Positions 48,729-58,649 of a stretch of DNA of 64,000 nucleotides are shown here, piece by piece. Under the pieces are notes generated by a model that searched no databases, was not told the origin of the DNA, and was given only the letters and a program-made list of their open reading frames with translations. Each line of letters opens with the position of its first letter. The stretch's first letter is position 1. Source of the stretch: Gammaproteobacteria bacterium. Its GTDB lineage: Bacteria; Pseudomonadota; Gammaproteobacteria; Steroidobacterales; Steroidobacteraceae. A program made the position numbers and the translations under genes. Where the stretch lies: the NCBI GenBank assembly GCA_025358295.1, contig JANYJY010000035.1, forward strand, positions 1 through 64,000, read 5' to 3'.

Positions 48729-50961
48729 TGAACTCGACGCCAAAAGTGCGCGGCGGCGCCAGGCTGCCGACCACCGTGGAGCCAATGATGTCGCCATTGA
48801 AAATCTTGTTTGTGGCGACGACTTCGTTGGTCGCATTGTCGACGTAGGCCGCTACATTCCACTTACCCGAGGGTCCGGTATAGGTGCCGCGAGCCTTGAG
48901 CCAGCCGTAACTGCGTTCGGCGAGATCCGGCACATTGAACGCCGAGAAGTAAATCTTGTCCTGCCAGGCGTAATCCACACGCAGTGTGATGTCGCTGTGA
49001 TCGCGCAAATCGAATTGGTACTGCGCCCCAACAGTGGCTTTCAACGCGGGCGCCCGCGGCAATTTCTTACCGCTCAATTGCTGTACGCCGAGCGCCGGGT
49101 ACTTAGGATCCAGCAAAGCGCCATCGGTAAATTCGGCATCCAGCCAAGTCAAATTGGCGTCAACGCGAAAAGCCGACGTGGCGAGCCACGAGGATTCGAG
49201 CTCAACGCCCTTGACCTTGGCCTTGGCAGCGTTGCGAATGATGACGTTGTTGTTCTGGACGTCCTGTACTTGTAGATCCGTGTAGTCGTAGTAGAACACC
49301 GCCGTGTTCAACCGCAGCCGACGATCGAACAGCGTCAGCTTGGCTCCCGCCTCGTAGTCCCAAATCTGCTCGGGCTTGTAGGGATCATTCTGATAGCTGC
49401 CCGGATTGAAGCCACCGGACTTGAATCCCTTCGATGCCGATGCATAGAGAAAGGTGTTCGAGTTCAGTTCATAGTTCACGCCCAACTTTGGGGTAAACGA
49501 GTTGAATCGCGTGTCCGCGAATGTCGCCACGTTGTCGAAGGCCGTGATCGGTGCGTTGACGAAAACGACATCATTGCTGCCGCCGCGCCGCTCACTGCTG
49601 TAGCGGCCGCTCAGCACGGCCTGCAGCTTGTCGGTGAAGTAGAGCGTGCCCTCGCCAAAGCCGGCGTAGGCTTGAGTGGTGGTCTTGCCGTTGAGCTTCA
49701 AGAGGCAACAAATGGGATTATTTGGCAGGCCGAACAGCGCATCGGTAAAGGGCAGAAAGTATTCATTGCGAATCGGGTTCGCTTCGTCGAAGTAGTACGC
49801 ACCAAGGATCCATTGAAAGAATCCGCTGTTCGGTGAACTGAGCTGAAACTCCTGCGAGTATTGATGCTGGTCCTCCTCGCGCAATTGGTCCACGCCGAAC
49901 ACGGGCGACACATCGAGATCGTCGCGGTTGTAGGGGCGGGTTTTCCGGTAGGCGCTCAAGGAACTCAAGGTGTAGTCGCCGATATTCCACACCAATTTTC
50001 CGGAAATGCCTTCACTGTAGGGCTTATTGAAACCTTGGATGTCCGAGCCGTAGCTGCGGGCATAGGGCGCGGAACGAACCGAGGGTGGCACCAGGGCTTG
50101 GTAGATCGGATTGGTGGATGTCCCGGGTCCAAAGTAATGCCACACGACGCCATCATCGTTCGCTTCGTAGTAGTCCACCTTGATGGTGGCGTTCAACGTG
50201 TCGAGAATTTTCGCCGTCAACGTGATGCGTGCCATCCAGGCGTTCTGGTCCTCGGCATCGCTTTTGACAGAGCCCAAGCCCACCGGGTCCGCGATCGGGC
50301 GATACAGCGTGGTGTAGCCTGAGTGCGAATCGTGTTCCACGGCGATGCGCAACCCGATGCGATCGCTCAACGGCCCGCCGATGGCGCCCGTCACCCGATA
50401 GGCATCGTAGTTCCCGACATCGAGCCGGCCCTCGGCCTCAAGCTCGTTGCTCGGTCCTTTGGAAATTACATTCACCGACCCGCCGGTGGCATTGCGGCCG
50501 TACAAAGTACCCTGCGGACCGCGCAGCACCTCTACACGCTCCACGTCGAGGAACGCCGGCACCGCACCGGCACTTCGAGATATGTAAACGCCATCCGAAT
50601 GAAATGCGGTCGAACTGTCCGAGCCGCCGATCACCGAGGAGTAGCCGATGCCTCGGATATAGATTTGCGCCTCGCCTTGAAACAGGCTGACCAGCAGGCT
50701 GGCATTCGCGTTGGCCATGTCGCTGATGCCGACGATGGTTCGCTCTGTCAGGTCCTCGCTGGAATACGCGGTCACCGCAGCCGCCGTTTTTTGTACATCC
50801 GTGGTACGGCGCTCCGCGGTGACCAGGATGGTCTCGAGGCCCGTCGAGGCATCCTCGGTAACCGCCTGAGCCCGGGTTTTCGACGCGCCACCCAATAAGC
50901 CCATAGCCAATAGGCAGCAAAACACGTTCACGCCAGCCTTAAACATAGTCATTCCCCGCAA
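48715..50961 (-). CDS. TonB-dependent receptor
   Basis: Signal peptide; ETILVTAERRTTDVQKTAAAVTAYSSEDL; VEVLRGPQGTLYGRNATGGSVNVISKGP; C-terminal PPRTFGVEFNVRY. Confidence 0.95.
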   Translation of the reverse strand: MRGMTMFKAGVNVFCCLLAMGLLGGASKTRAQAVTEDASTGLETILVTAERRTTDVQKTAAAVTAYSSEDLTERTIVGISDMANANASLLVSLFQGEAQIYIRGIGYSSVIGGSDSSTAFHSDGVYISRSAGAVPAFLDVERVEVLRGPQGTLYGRNATGGSVNVISKGPSNELEAEGRLDVGNYDAYRVTGAIGGPLSDRIGLRIAVEHDSHSGYTTLYRPIADPVGLGSVKSDAEDQNAWMARITLTAKILDTLNATIKVDYYEANDDGVVWHYFGPGTSTNPIYQALVPPSVRSAPYARSYGSDIQGFNKPYSEGISGKLVWNIGDYTLSSLSAYRKTRPYNRDDLDVSPVFGVDQLREEDQHQYSQEFQLSSPNSGFFQWILGAYYFDEANPIRNEYFLPFTDALFGLPNNPICCLLKLNGKTTTQAYAGFGEGTLYFTDKLQAVLSGRYSSERRGGSNDVVFVNAPITAFDNVATFADTRFNSFTPKLGVNYELNSNTFLYASASKGFKSGGFNPGSYQNDPYKPEQIWDYEAGAKLTLFDRRLRLNTAVFYYDYTDLQVQDVQNNNVIIRNAAKAKVKGVELESSWLATSAFRVDANLTWLDAEFTDGALLDPKYPALGVQQLSGKKLPRAPALKATVGAQYQFDLRDHSDITLRVDYAWQDKIYFSAFNVPDLAERSYGWLKARGTYTGPSGKWNVAAYVDNATNEVVATNKIFNGDIIGSTVVGSLAPPRTFGVEFNVRY

Positions 50962-51128
50962 CAGCCAATGATCGATTTGTTGTTTTGTCTAGCCTAGGCG
51001 TAGCATTCGGGGCAATCCTGGCAGCGGGCGCATGTCGACCCGTCTCAGAAGGAACTCAAGGTTTGACGGGGAGTCGGCCTGGTGTAGTCTTAATGGGCGT
51101 GATTACAACAACAGCGAAGCTTTAGGGC

Positions 51129-52121
51129 ATGCTTGAATATCCGCGCTCTGGCGAACTAAGGGCACCTATAAAGGCTTGGTCCGCGGGGCAATTTCCTGCA
51201 AGCCAGCGCTACGATGCGTGGGCGAGTGCGCTCAGCCAATACTTCCTGCCGTGGTCGATCACCTCGCGCAGCCAGCAAACCTGCGAGGCGGCGGTCCGTC
51301 AATACGACTTCGGCGGCTGCAAACTCATCCACTGCAATAGCGACCCATTGAGCGGCATTCGAACGATCGGCGACATCGGCCGCACCGACGGCCACTTCTT
51401 CAACGTGTTGTACGTGGTCTCCGGTGTTGAATACCTGCGTTTCCACGATCGCGACGTCACGCTGCGCGCCGGTGAATATGTGTTGTGGGACTCGCAGCGG
51501 CGGATCGAATTTACGCTGTTGGAGCCGCTCGAAAAGCTGACCTTCATGGTCCCCGCTTCTCTCATGCGCTCACTCATGCCCAACGCCGAGGACTACGTGG
51601 GAGTAGCCCTTTCTTGCAATCAAGGAATCGGCGGATTGTTCGCCAATCACCTACGGGCATTGGGTCACGCGCTGTGGAATATGCACGAGCATGACGCCGC
51701 GCAGATCGTGAACCCCACGCTCGACCTACTGGCACGAGCGTTGACCTCGGCACCCTGCCGCAAGCGGCCGAATATGCGTCACGCAACGTTGCGCCGTCTG
51801 CGCGAGTATATAGTTGAGAATCTAGCGGACCCGAATCTCACGCCCACTCGAATCGCAGCCGCCAATCACGTTTCGGTGCGTTACCTGCACATGCTGTTCG
51901 GCGAAATTAACAGCACAGTATCGGACTGGATTCGAGCGCAGCGCCTGGAGCGCTGCCGCTCCGATCTATCTAACGTGCAACTCGATCATCAGACCATCAC
52001 CGAGATTGCATACAAGTGGGGATTCGCGGATTCCGGTAACTTCGGCAAGGTATTCCGCAAGGCATACGGTCAAGCGCCGCGCGCTTATCGTCAGACGCGC
52101 AGGCAACGAGCGCCTGCCTGA
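51129..52121 (+). CDS. AraC-family transcriptional regulator
   Basis: AraC-binding-like N-terminus (RAGEYVLWDSQRRIEFTLLEPLEKLTFMVPASL); C-terminal HTH ADPNLTPTRIAAANHVSVRYLHMLFGE...TITEIAYKWGFADSGNFGKVFRKAYGQAPRAYRQ. Confidence 0.94.
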   Translation: MLEYPRSGELRAPIKAWSAGQFPASQRYDAWASALSQYFLPWSITSRSQQTCEAAVRQYDFGGCKLIHCNSDPLSGIRTIGDIGRTDGHFFNVLYVVSGVEYLRFHDRDVTLRAGEYVLWDSQRRIEFTLLEPLEKLTFMVPASLMRSLMPNAEDYVGVALSCNQGIGGLFANHLRALGHALWNMHEHDAAQIVNPTLDLLARALTSAPCRKRPNMRHATLRRLREYIVENLADPNLTPTRIAAANHVSVRYLHMLFGEINSTVSDWIRAQRLERCRSDLSNVQLDHQTITEIAYKWGFADSGNFGKVFRKAYGQAPRAYRQTRRQRAPA

Positions 52122-52174
52122 CTTCATGCCCGCCAGCCATGCCCGACCCGATCATCCCTAAAATCGGCTAGTAG

Positions 52175-52430
52175 TTTTTTTGCTTCGATGACGTTAATGG
52201 ACTCATTGCGCGCGCGATCGCCAACACGGCTCTCGCCCGTTCGGAACGGAGCACGCAGCGCTTTTACAGCATGTCAGCGCAAATCAGTCGCGAGCGGAAT
52301 GACTATTGCACAATGCTGGAGCGTGCGCAAAAGGGTGGCCTCGATGTTACGGGATGGCAGAAATGGTTTCTGTCGTGCCTACACCGCGCGATTGAGGCCT
52401 CACAAGAGACGCTGAGCGCGGCGCGCTATG
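52175..52430 (+). pseudogene. Fic-family protein remnant (C-terminal half, degraded catalytic motif)
   Basis: After two in-frame TAG codons: FFCFDDVNGLIARAIANTALARSERSTQRFYSMSAQISRERNDYCTMLERAQKGGLDVTGWQKWFLSCLHRAIEASQETL. Aligns to the intact Fic in this window (LYSMSARI...DYYQAL...LDVTQWLRWFL). Confidence 0.8.
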
Positions 52431-52439
52431 CAAGCGCGC

Positions 52440-53570
52440 TCAGTTCAGGCCGAGGAGCCTTGAGACTAGTTGCGTGCGGCTGTTGATACCGACCTTCGCG
52501 TACACGGAGCGCAGATGATTTTCGACCGTACGCAGCGCGATCCCCAAGCCGCGGGAAATCTGTCCATTACTCTGCCCGGCGCATATCAGGCGGGCGACGT
52601 CGATCTCGCGGTCGGAAAGAGCGAATGACGCGCAGGCATCGTCGAGAACCTTGCGGTCACTGCATTCGGACATGACGAGAACATAGTAAATTCTCGCGTC
52701 GATGTCGCGAAAGGCGCGCACGTCGATGTCCATTTGACAAGAATTTCCGTGGTTCTCCCGCGGCATTGCGACGGTGAACCGGCCGCGAGAGCCCGCCGCC
52801 GGCGCAAGATACATCAGCCGCTGACGTATTTCGCCAAATACGCTCGCCGACTGCGCGCTGCGGCACGCAGCTTCCTCGTATAGCCCGAGCTGCGTCAGGC
52901 CGTGACGATTCGCATGCCGGACGAGCAGGTCCTCGTCGAGTACAACGAAACCCATGCCGGCGTCACTATCTGCGACGGCATCCAGTACGGCACCCGACAA
53001 AGGAACCGAGTCCCGATACGCAAGGTTCGAGATGACCGATTGAATCACCGGCACCAATTCTTGTAGCCTGCCCACCTCCTCGGTCGAGAACGGCTGCGCT
53101 TCGTGGGCGCGATGAAACCCCAAGCACATCATCTCCGATCCAAGGGTCGAGCGGACGGGAAAGACAACGCCGAGGACATGCCGGATATCGTACTCAAAAA
53201 GAAACTCACGGTAGTAAGCCTGATCCCGCCAACCCGGAATTCCCGACAGCAGTGACACGGAGGCACGCTGACCGTTCGCTCCGGAGCGCAACCGTTGCAG
53301 ACCGGGCTTGAGGACTGGATCCAGGTTGTAGACGCCTTCCGCGTACACTTCGACGCTACGCGGATGATGCCCGACGTACGATCGCCTCCCCACCAGCTGT
53401 CCATTGGTGGGCAGATCAAAGAACTGCAGGAACACACTACTGGTCGCATTCAACGCGTCTGCTACCGGCGTCAGCAGGCGCTCACCCATCTGCTCGTATG
53501 ATGTGCACGAAAGCACGCGCACGAATAATTCGGCGGACACCGCGCTCCGCGACGCCGAAATTTCGGACAT
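52440..53570 (-). CDS. LuxR-type HTH regulator with PAS/GAF-like N-terminus
   Basis: C-terminal LSDREIDVARLICAGQSNGQISRGLGIALRTVENHLRSVYAKVGINSRTQLVSRLLGLN. Frame opens upstream to 53618; start uncertain. Confidence 0.88.
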   Translation of the reverse strand: MSEISASRSAVSAELFVRVLSCTSYEQMGERLLTPVADALNATSSVFLQFFDLPTNGQLVGRRSYVGHHPRSVEVYAEGVYNLDPVLKPGLQRLRSGANGQRASVSLLSGIPGWRDQAYYREFLFEYDIRHVLGVVFPVRSTLGSEMMCLGFHRAHEAQPFSTEEVGRLQELVPVIQSVISNLAYRDSVPLSGAVLDAVADSDAGMGFVVLDEDLLVRHANRHGLTQLGLYEEAACRSAQSASVFGEIRQRLMYLAPAAGSRGRFTVAMPRENHGNSCQMDIDVRAFRDIDARIYYVLVMSECSDRKVLDDACASFALSDREIDVARLICAGQSNGQISRGLGIALRTVENHLRSVYAKVGINSRTQLVSRLLGLN

Positions 53571-53714
53571 GATTGTGATGTCCCCTCCGAGCCAGCCTAT
53601 AACCCCGTCAGCGCCCACCGACCCGCGTTTCTTCGTTTTTCTTCAACGGCGGCACTGTGCCTTTGGTCAATATGCAACAGTTCGGGGCCCTTCGCAATCC
53701 GAACCGGCGATGCC

Positions 53715-54272
53715 TCACACGGCGGTGCGTCCTGGCGTGCGGATCGCAGCGGATCCATCCCAGCCCACGCTGGCCTGATGTATTTGGGTGAATAGCCCTT
53801 CCACGGCCGAAGTGACTTCAATGACCTCGATCATGCCCCCTAGCTCCGCGGAGGTGTCGACGTAAGCGGCGCGGGCGCCGATCGACACCATGGCCTCAAG
53901 GCCAAGGGCGAATCCCTGCTGTTGATATCGTGCCAGCACTGCCTCGTAGTGCTCCGGCTGCGCCGCCACCGCCCAGTGGTGAAAACCATAGCCGCGTCTA
54001 TCGAGAATCTCTCGATAGACGCTGGGCTGAGCGTCATTCTGCTGAATCAACTCAAACATCATGTGGCCCGAATTCGCCAGCGCAACCGTCAAATCGAGCT
54101 CACAGGGCAAACCACGGTACTTGATCCATTGAAACTCGAAGTGTTCGAACAGGAACCACGGGCCGAGATTGAGCCGGCTGCCGAAATTCTTCATTGCGGC
54201 CTGTATGTCCTCAACGATGTAGGCGACCTGAATGATCCCGTCGAGCGGCTGTCCCCAATTCCATGTCGGCAT
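53715..54272 (-). CDS. VOC (glyoxalase/bleomycin resistance) family protein
   Basis: GIIQVAYIVEDIQAAMKNFGSRLNLGPWFLFEHFEF; ELIQQNDAQPSVYREILDRRGYGFHHWAVAA; GMIEVIEVT. Confidence 0.88.
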   Translation of the reverse strand: MPTWNWGQPLDGIIQVAYIVEDIQAAMKNFGSRLNLGPWFLFEHFEFQWIKYRGLPCELDLTVALANSGHMMFELIQQNDAQPSVYREILDRRGYGFHHWAVAAQPEHYEAVLARYQQQGFALGLEAMVSIGARAAYVDTSAELGGMIEVIEVTSAVEGLFTQIHQASVGWDGSAAIRTPGRTAV

Positions 54273-54318
54273 TCGATCCTCTCTTTGCTCAATTCAGGTT
54301 GAGCAGTTCTATCTGCAA

Positions 54319-55104
54319 TCAATTCGCAAGCGTAAAGCCACCATCGACCGCCAACGCCTGCCCGGTTATGTAACGTGACTCGTCGGAAACGAGAAATAGC
54401 ACGGCATTGGCGATGTCCCTGGGCTCCTGAAAGGCGCCCAGTGGAATGGTGGCCAGGAATTCCTGAGCGAAGGTGGCCCGACTCATACCTGCCTGGGCCG
54501 ACAATCGATCGAAAAGCACGTCGAACATGGGCGTTTGCACTTGACCCGGGTGGATCGAGTTGCAACGGATTCGGTAGCCCGCGCGCGCGCAGTACAGCGC
54601 GACGGAGCGAGACAAATGTTCCACCGCAGCTTTAGCGGCTCCGTAGGCGCTCAGGAAGGGCGTAGGGACGAGAGAGGCGACGGACGAGAAGTTGACGATG
54701 GCGCCGCCGCCAGATCTTGCCAAGAGTGGAATGGCATGTTTGCACGCAAGGAACACGCCGCCGGCGTTGACCTTGAAGATCTGGTTCCAATCCTCGAGTG
54801 GCGCATGCTCGGGATCCTTGGCGGCCGCAGGATCGCCTTCGATACCTGCGTTATTGACTAGTGCATGAAGTGAGCCCTCGGTTCGGTCGACATCCGCGAT
54901 GATCCGTTGCCAATCGGATTCCGATGCAACATTCTGCTGAATGAATCTTGCACGCAATGCATCGGCGGCCTTGAGTCCGGCATCCCCCTTGATGTCCGTC
55001 AAAACCACACGTGCTCCTTCCTCGGCCAATCGCTGGGCGACTCCATATCCGAGCCCTTGCGCGGCGCCCGTGACGATAACCACCTTGCCTTCAAGTCGCG
55101 CCAC
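54319..55104 (-). CDS. SDR family oxidoreductase
   Basis: KVVIVTGAAQGLGYGVAQRL; NFSSVASLVPTPFLSAYGAAKAAVEHLSRSVA; ITGQALAVDGGFTLAN. Confidence 0.94.
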   Translation of the reverse strand: MARLEGKVVIVTGAAQGLGYGVAQRLAEEGARVVLTDIKGDAGLKAADALRARFIQQNVASESDWQRIIADVDRTEGSLHALVNNAGIEGDPAAAKDPEHAPLEDWNQIFKVNAGGVFLACKHAIPLLARSGGGAIVNFSSVASLVPTPFLSAYGAAKAAVEHLSRSVALYCARAGYRIRCNSIHPGQVQTPMFDVLFDRLSAQAGMSRATFAQEFLATIPLGAFQEPRDIANAVLFLVSDESRYITGQALAVDGGFTLAN

Positions 55105-55180
55105 GCGTGCCTCTCAAGATTCGAATATCGACCAGTGCCCACCTTGAACCAATGTTGTCAGCCAAGGGAATAGCGGAGAC

Positions 55181-55214
55181 CACTCAGTGCCTGGCGAGCG
55201 CTGCGCACTGAGTG
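55181..55214. repeat. Inverted repeat CACTCAGTGC-N14-GCACTGAGTG in divergent promoter region
   Basis: Perfect 10-bp arms 55181-55190 and 55205-55214, between divergent SDR and TonB receptor genes. Confidence 0.85.
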
Positions 55215-55297
55215 ATTCACGCTATGGTGCGTACCCCTGTTGCGTGTTGTCCTGACGAAACGCTGAAGGCAGCACGAAAAACGATAATGGGGGGAAA

Positions 55298-57577
55298 ATG
55301 CACACTAAATTCGGACACGACCATGTGCGTGAGCTGATCGTTGGCATCTCAGAACACCGACCTGCGGTCATCGCAGCCATCGCACTGGCGCTTGCCATGC
55401 CGGCACTGGCCCAGACGACTCCTTCGTCGGCAGCCAAGCCTGTGCAGTCAGCTCCCGGCGGCGCTTCGGCCGATGCGTCGGGGTCGGTGCTAGATGAGGT
55501 TGTGGTGACGGCGACGCGACGCGAGACGAACCTCCAGACAGTGGGCATCGCGATCAGCGCCTTCTCTGGGCAGGAACTCGTCGATTTGGGCGTCAATCAG
55601 ACGACTGATCTGGCCGCCGTGACTCCCGGGCTGCAGTTTTCGGCGCCAGGTGGCTCGCCAGTCGCCGGCCTGCTGGCGATACGCGGGGTTTCGCAGAACG
55701 ATTTCGCCGGCCATATCGAGCCCGCCAATGCGTTCTACGTCGACCAGGTATATCAGCCATCAAACGCGGCCAGCGTTCAGGAATTCTATGACGTTAACCG
55801 CGTCGAGGTGCTCAAAGGACCCCAGGGTACTTTGTTCGGCCGCAATGCGACGGGGGGTCTCGTACACGTGATCACGAACCAACCCACCGACCAGGAGGAA
55901 GGGTTCGCGAATCTCTCCGGCGGAAGTTACGGCCAGGTGCGATTCGAAGGCGCGATCGGCGGTCCCATTACGGACGGAGTATCCGGACGCGTAGCGGTGC
56001 TGCGCGACAAGAGTGACGGATTTGTCAAGAATGCGATCGGTCCCGCGCTCCTCAAGGACGACACATACGCTGTGCGTGGCCAATTGCGCATCGCTCCCAA
56101 CGACCGCCTCACGGTGTTGTTGGAAGCGGACACTTATATTATCGAGCCGGTGACGACGGGTGGCGACTACATCACGGGTGCCTACCCAGGACCCGATAGC
56201 CTCGGCCTCCCGCTGCCGCAGGGGAGCCCCACAGGCTTCGGCTATGTCCCTTCGGGTGACCCGTATCGCGGATCGTTTGACTACCCCGGCCGGTTCGCGC
56301 GTCGCGTGTCGAGCGGGGCCGTACACGTCACATACAATTTCTCGAACGACTTGTCGCTGTCCTCCATTACGAGCTACCAGAGACTGCACAGCGAATACTC
56401 GGCGGACAATGACTTCTCCCCAATTTCGTTCGCCATCTTCGATCAGAACGCCAGCGCGCGTCACCTCACCGAGGAGCTGCGCCTTAGTGGCGCAAGCGAG
56501 CGCAATCACTGGACCGCCGGCCTGTATTTCTTAAGGATCGACGGCTCCTACCTTCAGGCTTTCGCCATCTTGCCGATCGCAACCCGCCCCATGGAAACGC
56601 ACTCCGTCGACACGAAATCCTATTCGATGTTCGGTCAGAACGAGTTCCAATTGCGTGACGATCTGCGGGTGACAGCCGGTTTCCGCGGCACGCGCGACCA
56701 CAAGGACTACGAGTATCAGGAGAACTGCGTGGGGCCGGCCTGTAGTGCACTACTAGCGCCGGGAACCATAGGCACGGCCGGCTTGGTGACCGACGCTCAC
56801 TCGGAGACGGGATGGTCGGGCCGCCTTGAGCTCGATTGGCAGGCGACCCAGGACACCATGTTCTACGCAAGCATCAATCACGGTTACAAAGCGTTCAACT
56901 ATAACGCCGGATTCGTCGGCCACGCGCCGCTCGACACGTTTCGTTTCCGTGGAGAGAATCTTCTGGCGTACGAAGTGGGCAGCAAGCGCGAGTTTCTTGA
57001 GCGGCGTGCACGCTTCAACATCGCCGCTTTTTACTACGATTACTCGGACTATCAGGCATTCGACCAGCGCGGTTTCAATTTTACGCTGTTCAACACGCGC
57101 GCCCACATGTACGGCGCGGATGCCGAGCTTACGCTGCGCCCATTGCAAGGGTCGATGCTCAAGGCGGGCGCCGCCTTCTTGCATACCGCGGTGGACGACA
57201 TTCCCATTGCCAACGAAACGCTGACTCGCAAGGCACCTCAATCGCCTGCGTTTACCTTCAATGCCTCTGCCACTCAGAGCGTGGCGATTCGTTCCGCGAC
57301 GCTGTCCGCGACCTTGGAAGGAAACTACACGGGGGATTTCTACGCACAACTGACCAACGCGCCCGTGACGCTGATTCCACATGGATGGCTTGCGAACGCC
57401 CACATCAGCCTAGCGACCTATGGCGACCGCTTGAGCTTCGAGGTGTCCGCCAACAATGTCTTCAACAAAGCCAAGCCGGCGTACGCCTTCGACAATTCCA
57501 GCCCGCCGCTCGGCGCCACGTACAACACCTACGTGCGTCCACGGTGGCTCAATGCAGGCGTCAACTATAAATTCTGA
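55298..57577 (+). CDS. TonB-dependent receptor
   Basis: LDEVVVTATRRETNLQTVGIAISAFSGQEL; VEVLKGPQGTLFGRNATGGLVHVITNQPT; C-terminal PRWLNAGVNYKF. Confidence 0.95.
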   Translation: MHTKFGHDHVRELIVGISEHRPAVIAAIALALAMPALAQTTPSSAAKPVQSAPGGASADASGSVLDEVVVTATRRETNLQTVGIAISAFSGQELVDLGVNQTTDLAAVTPGLQFSAPGGSPVAGLLAIRGVSQNDFAGHIEPANAFYVDQVYQPSNAASVQEFYDVNRVEVLKGPQGTLFGRNATGGLVHVITNQPTDQEEGFANLSGGSYGQVRFEGAIGGPITDGVSGRVAVLRDKSDGFVKNAIGPALLKDDTYAVRGQLRIAPNDRLTVLLEADTYIIEPVTTGGDYITGAYPGPDSLGLPLPQGSPTGFGYVPSGDPYRGSFDYPGRFARRVSSGAVHVTYNFSNDLSLSSITSYQRLHSEYSADNDFSPISFAIFDQNASARHLTEELRLSGASERNHWTAGLYFLRIDGSYLQAFAILPIATRPMETHSVDTKSYSMFGQNEFQLRDDLRVTAGFRGTRDHKDYEYQENCVGPACSALLAPGTIGTAGLVTDAHSETGWSGRLELDWQATQDTMFYASINHGYKAFNYNAGFVGHAPLDTFRFRGENLLAYEVGSKREFLERRARFNIAAFYYDYSDYQAFDQRGFNFTLFNTRAHMYGADAELTLRPLQGSMLKAGAAFLHTAVDDIPIANETLTRKAPQSPAFTFNASATQSVAIRSATLSATLEGNYTGDFYAQLTNAPVTLIPHGWLANAHISLATYGDRLSFEVSANNVFNKAKPAYAFDNSSPPLGATYNTYVRPRWLNAGVNYKF

Positions 57578-57918
57578 TATGGCCGCTTCTGTCAAGCGAA
57601 GGCACGGTTTTTTTCGCGGGCTCACGAACATGATTTGTGCACAGTGATATGAGCGATACACCGAACGGGGAACGCGACGCGTGGGGAATGGCTGCGACGA
57701 TGGATCATTCTGATATCCGCGGATTGGGTACCGCATTACATCTCTTCTTCGCGGGGCTGCCTCGCTCTAAGAACGGAGATCATCCCGAAGGATGCTCGCT
57801 TAAAAGTTTCGAGGATTCCCCTCATCGGTCCCACTCGTCGCGTTCCCGATTAGGTGTATGGCTTGTAGTAAAGGTACTGTGTGTTCGAACTCCTATGGTT
57901 GATGGTGAAAGGACAGAT

Positions 57919-58469
57919 TCAGGGGCTGATCTTTACCTGACGTGCCACGTCCCAAATAAATCCGGAGAGCTCGCGGGCGACAGCGACGCAGATTTTGTTT
58001 TGATGGATCTTGCGTCCCATGCCAAGGCTTCGCCAACGTTTAGCAAGACGCAGCTGCGCCCTCCAAGAGATATCGCGGATAATCTTCGGCTGCCCCTCCT
58101 GGCGGACCTCGAGCACGCGGCTGACTTGCGCTTTGAAGCGATTATTCCACGCAGCCTCCACCAGGATACGTCGAGACTGTTTGTTGCCGCTTTTAGTGAT
58201 CGCACCCTGGCGGCGGGAGGCACCACTCGAGAACTCCGAAGGCACCAGTCCCAAGTACGCCATGAGCGCCCGCGGATGAGCGAAGCGAGTGATGTCGCCG
58301 ATCTCGGCGACGAAAGTGATCGCACTGACGAATCTTTGCACAGCTCCGCTGGGACCGCATTGATCGTGCCAATAAATCGCGGCGCAGCACGATCCGCATC
58401 AGCAATCGCCATCGCAATCGATTCCTTATGAATATCCAGTCCAACATAGAAAGTGATAGGCTCTTTCAC
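57919..58469 (-). mobile_element. IS110-family transposase remnant with large internal deletion
   Basis: N-terminal VKEPITFYVGLDIHKESIAMAIADADRAAPRFIGTINAVPAEL joins out of frame near 58335 to C-terminal VQRFVSAITFVAEIGDITRFAHPRALMAYLGLVPSEFSSGASRRQGAITKSGNKQSRRILVEAAW. Confidence 0.85.
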
Positions 58470-58568
58470 GGTCTGTCTCCTGATGGTTTTGGCAGAACGA
58501 TCCCTTCGGGGACTCTGCATGTGGCTCGGCGCACTCACCTGCGCAACCCACGATATAGGAGACAGACC
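58470..58568 (-). other. IS110 5' non-coding segment bounded by a 12-bp inverted repeat
   Basis: GGTCTGTCTCCT at 58470-58481 and AGGAGACAGACC at 58557-58568, 75-nt interior, immediately upstream of the transposase GTG start. Confidence 0.65.
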
Positions 58569-58649
58569 ACTTCATCATTTTTCAACATGTGTCGCACTCC
58601 AATGAGGACGTGCGGCCATGATGTCTAACGTCGTTAACGGAGGGCTCCC

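Noticed and set aside
57637-58431. 264-aa plus-strand ORF
   Set aside because: Mostly antisense to the IS110 remnant; no coherent protein domain.
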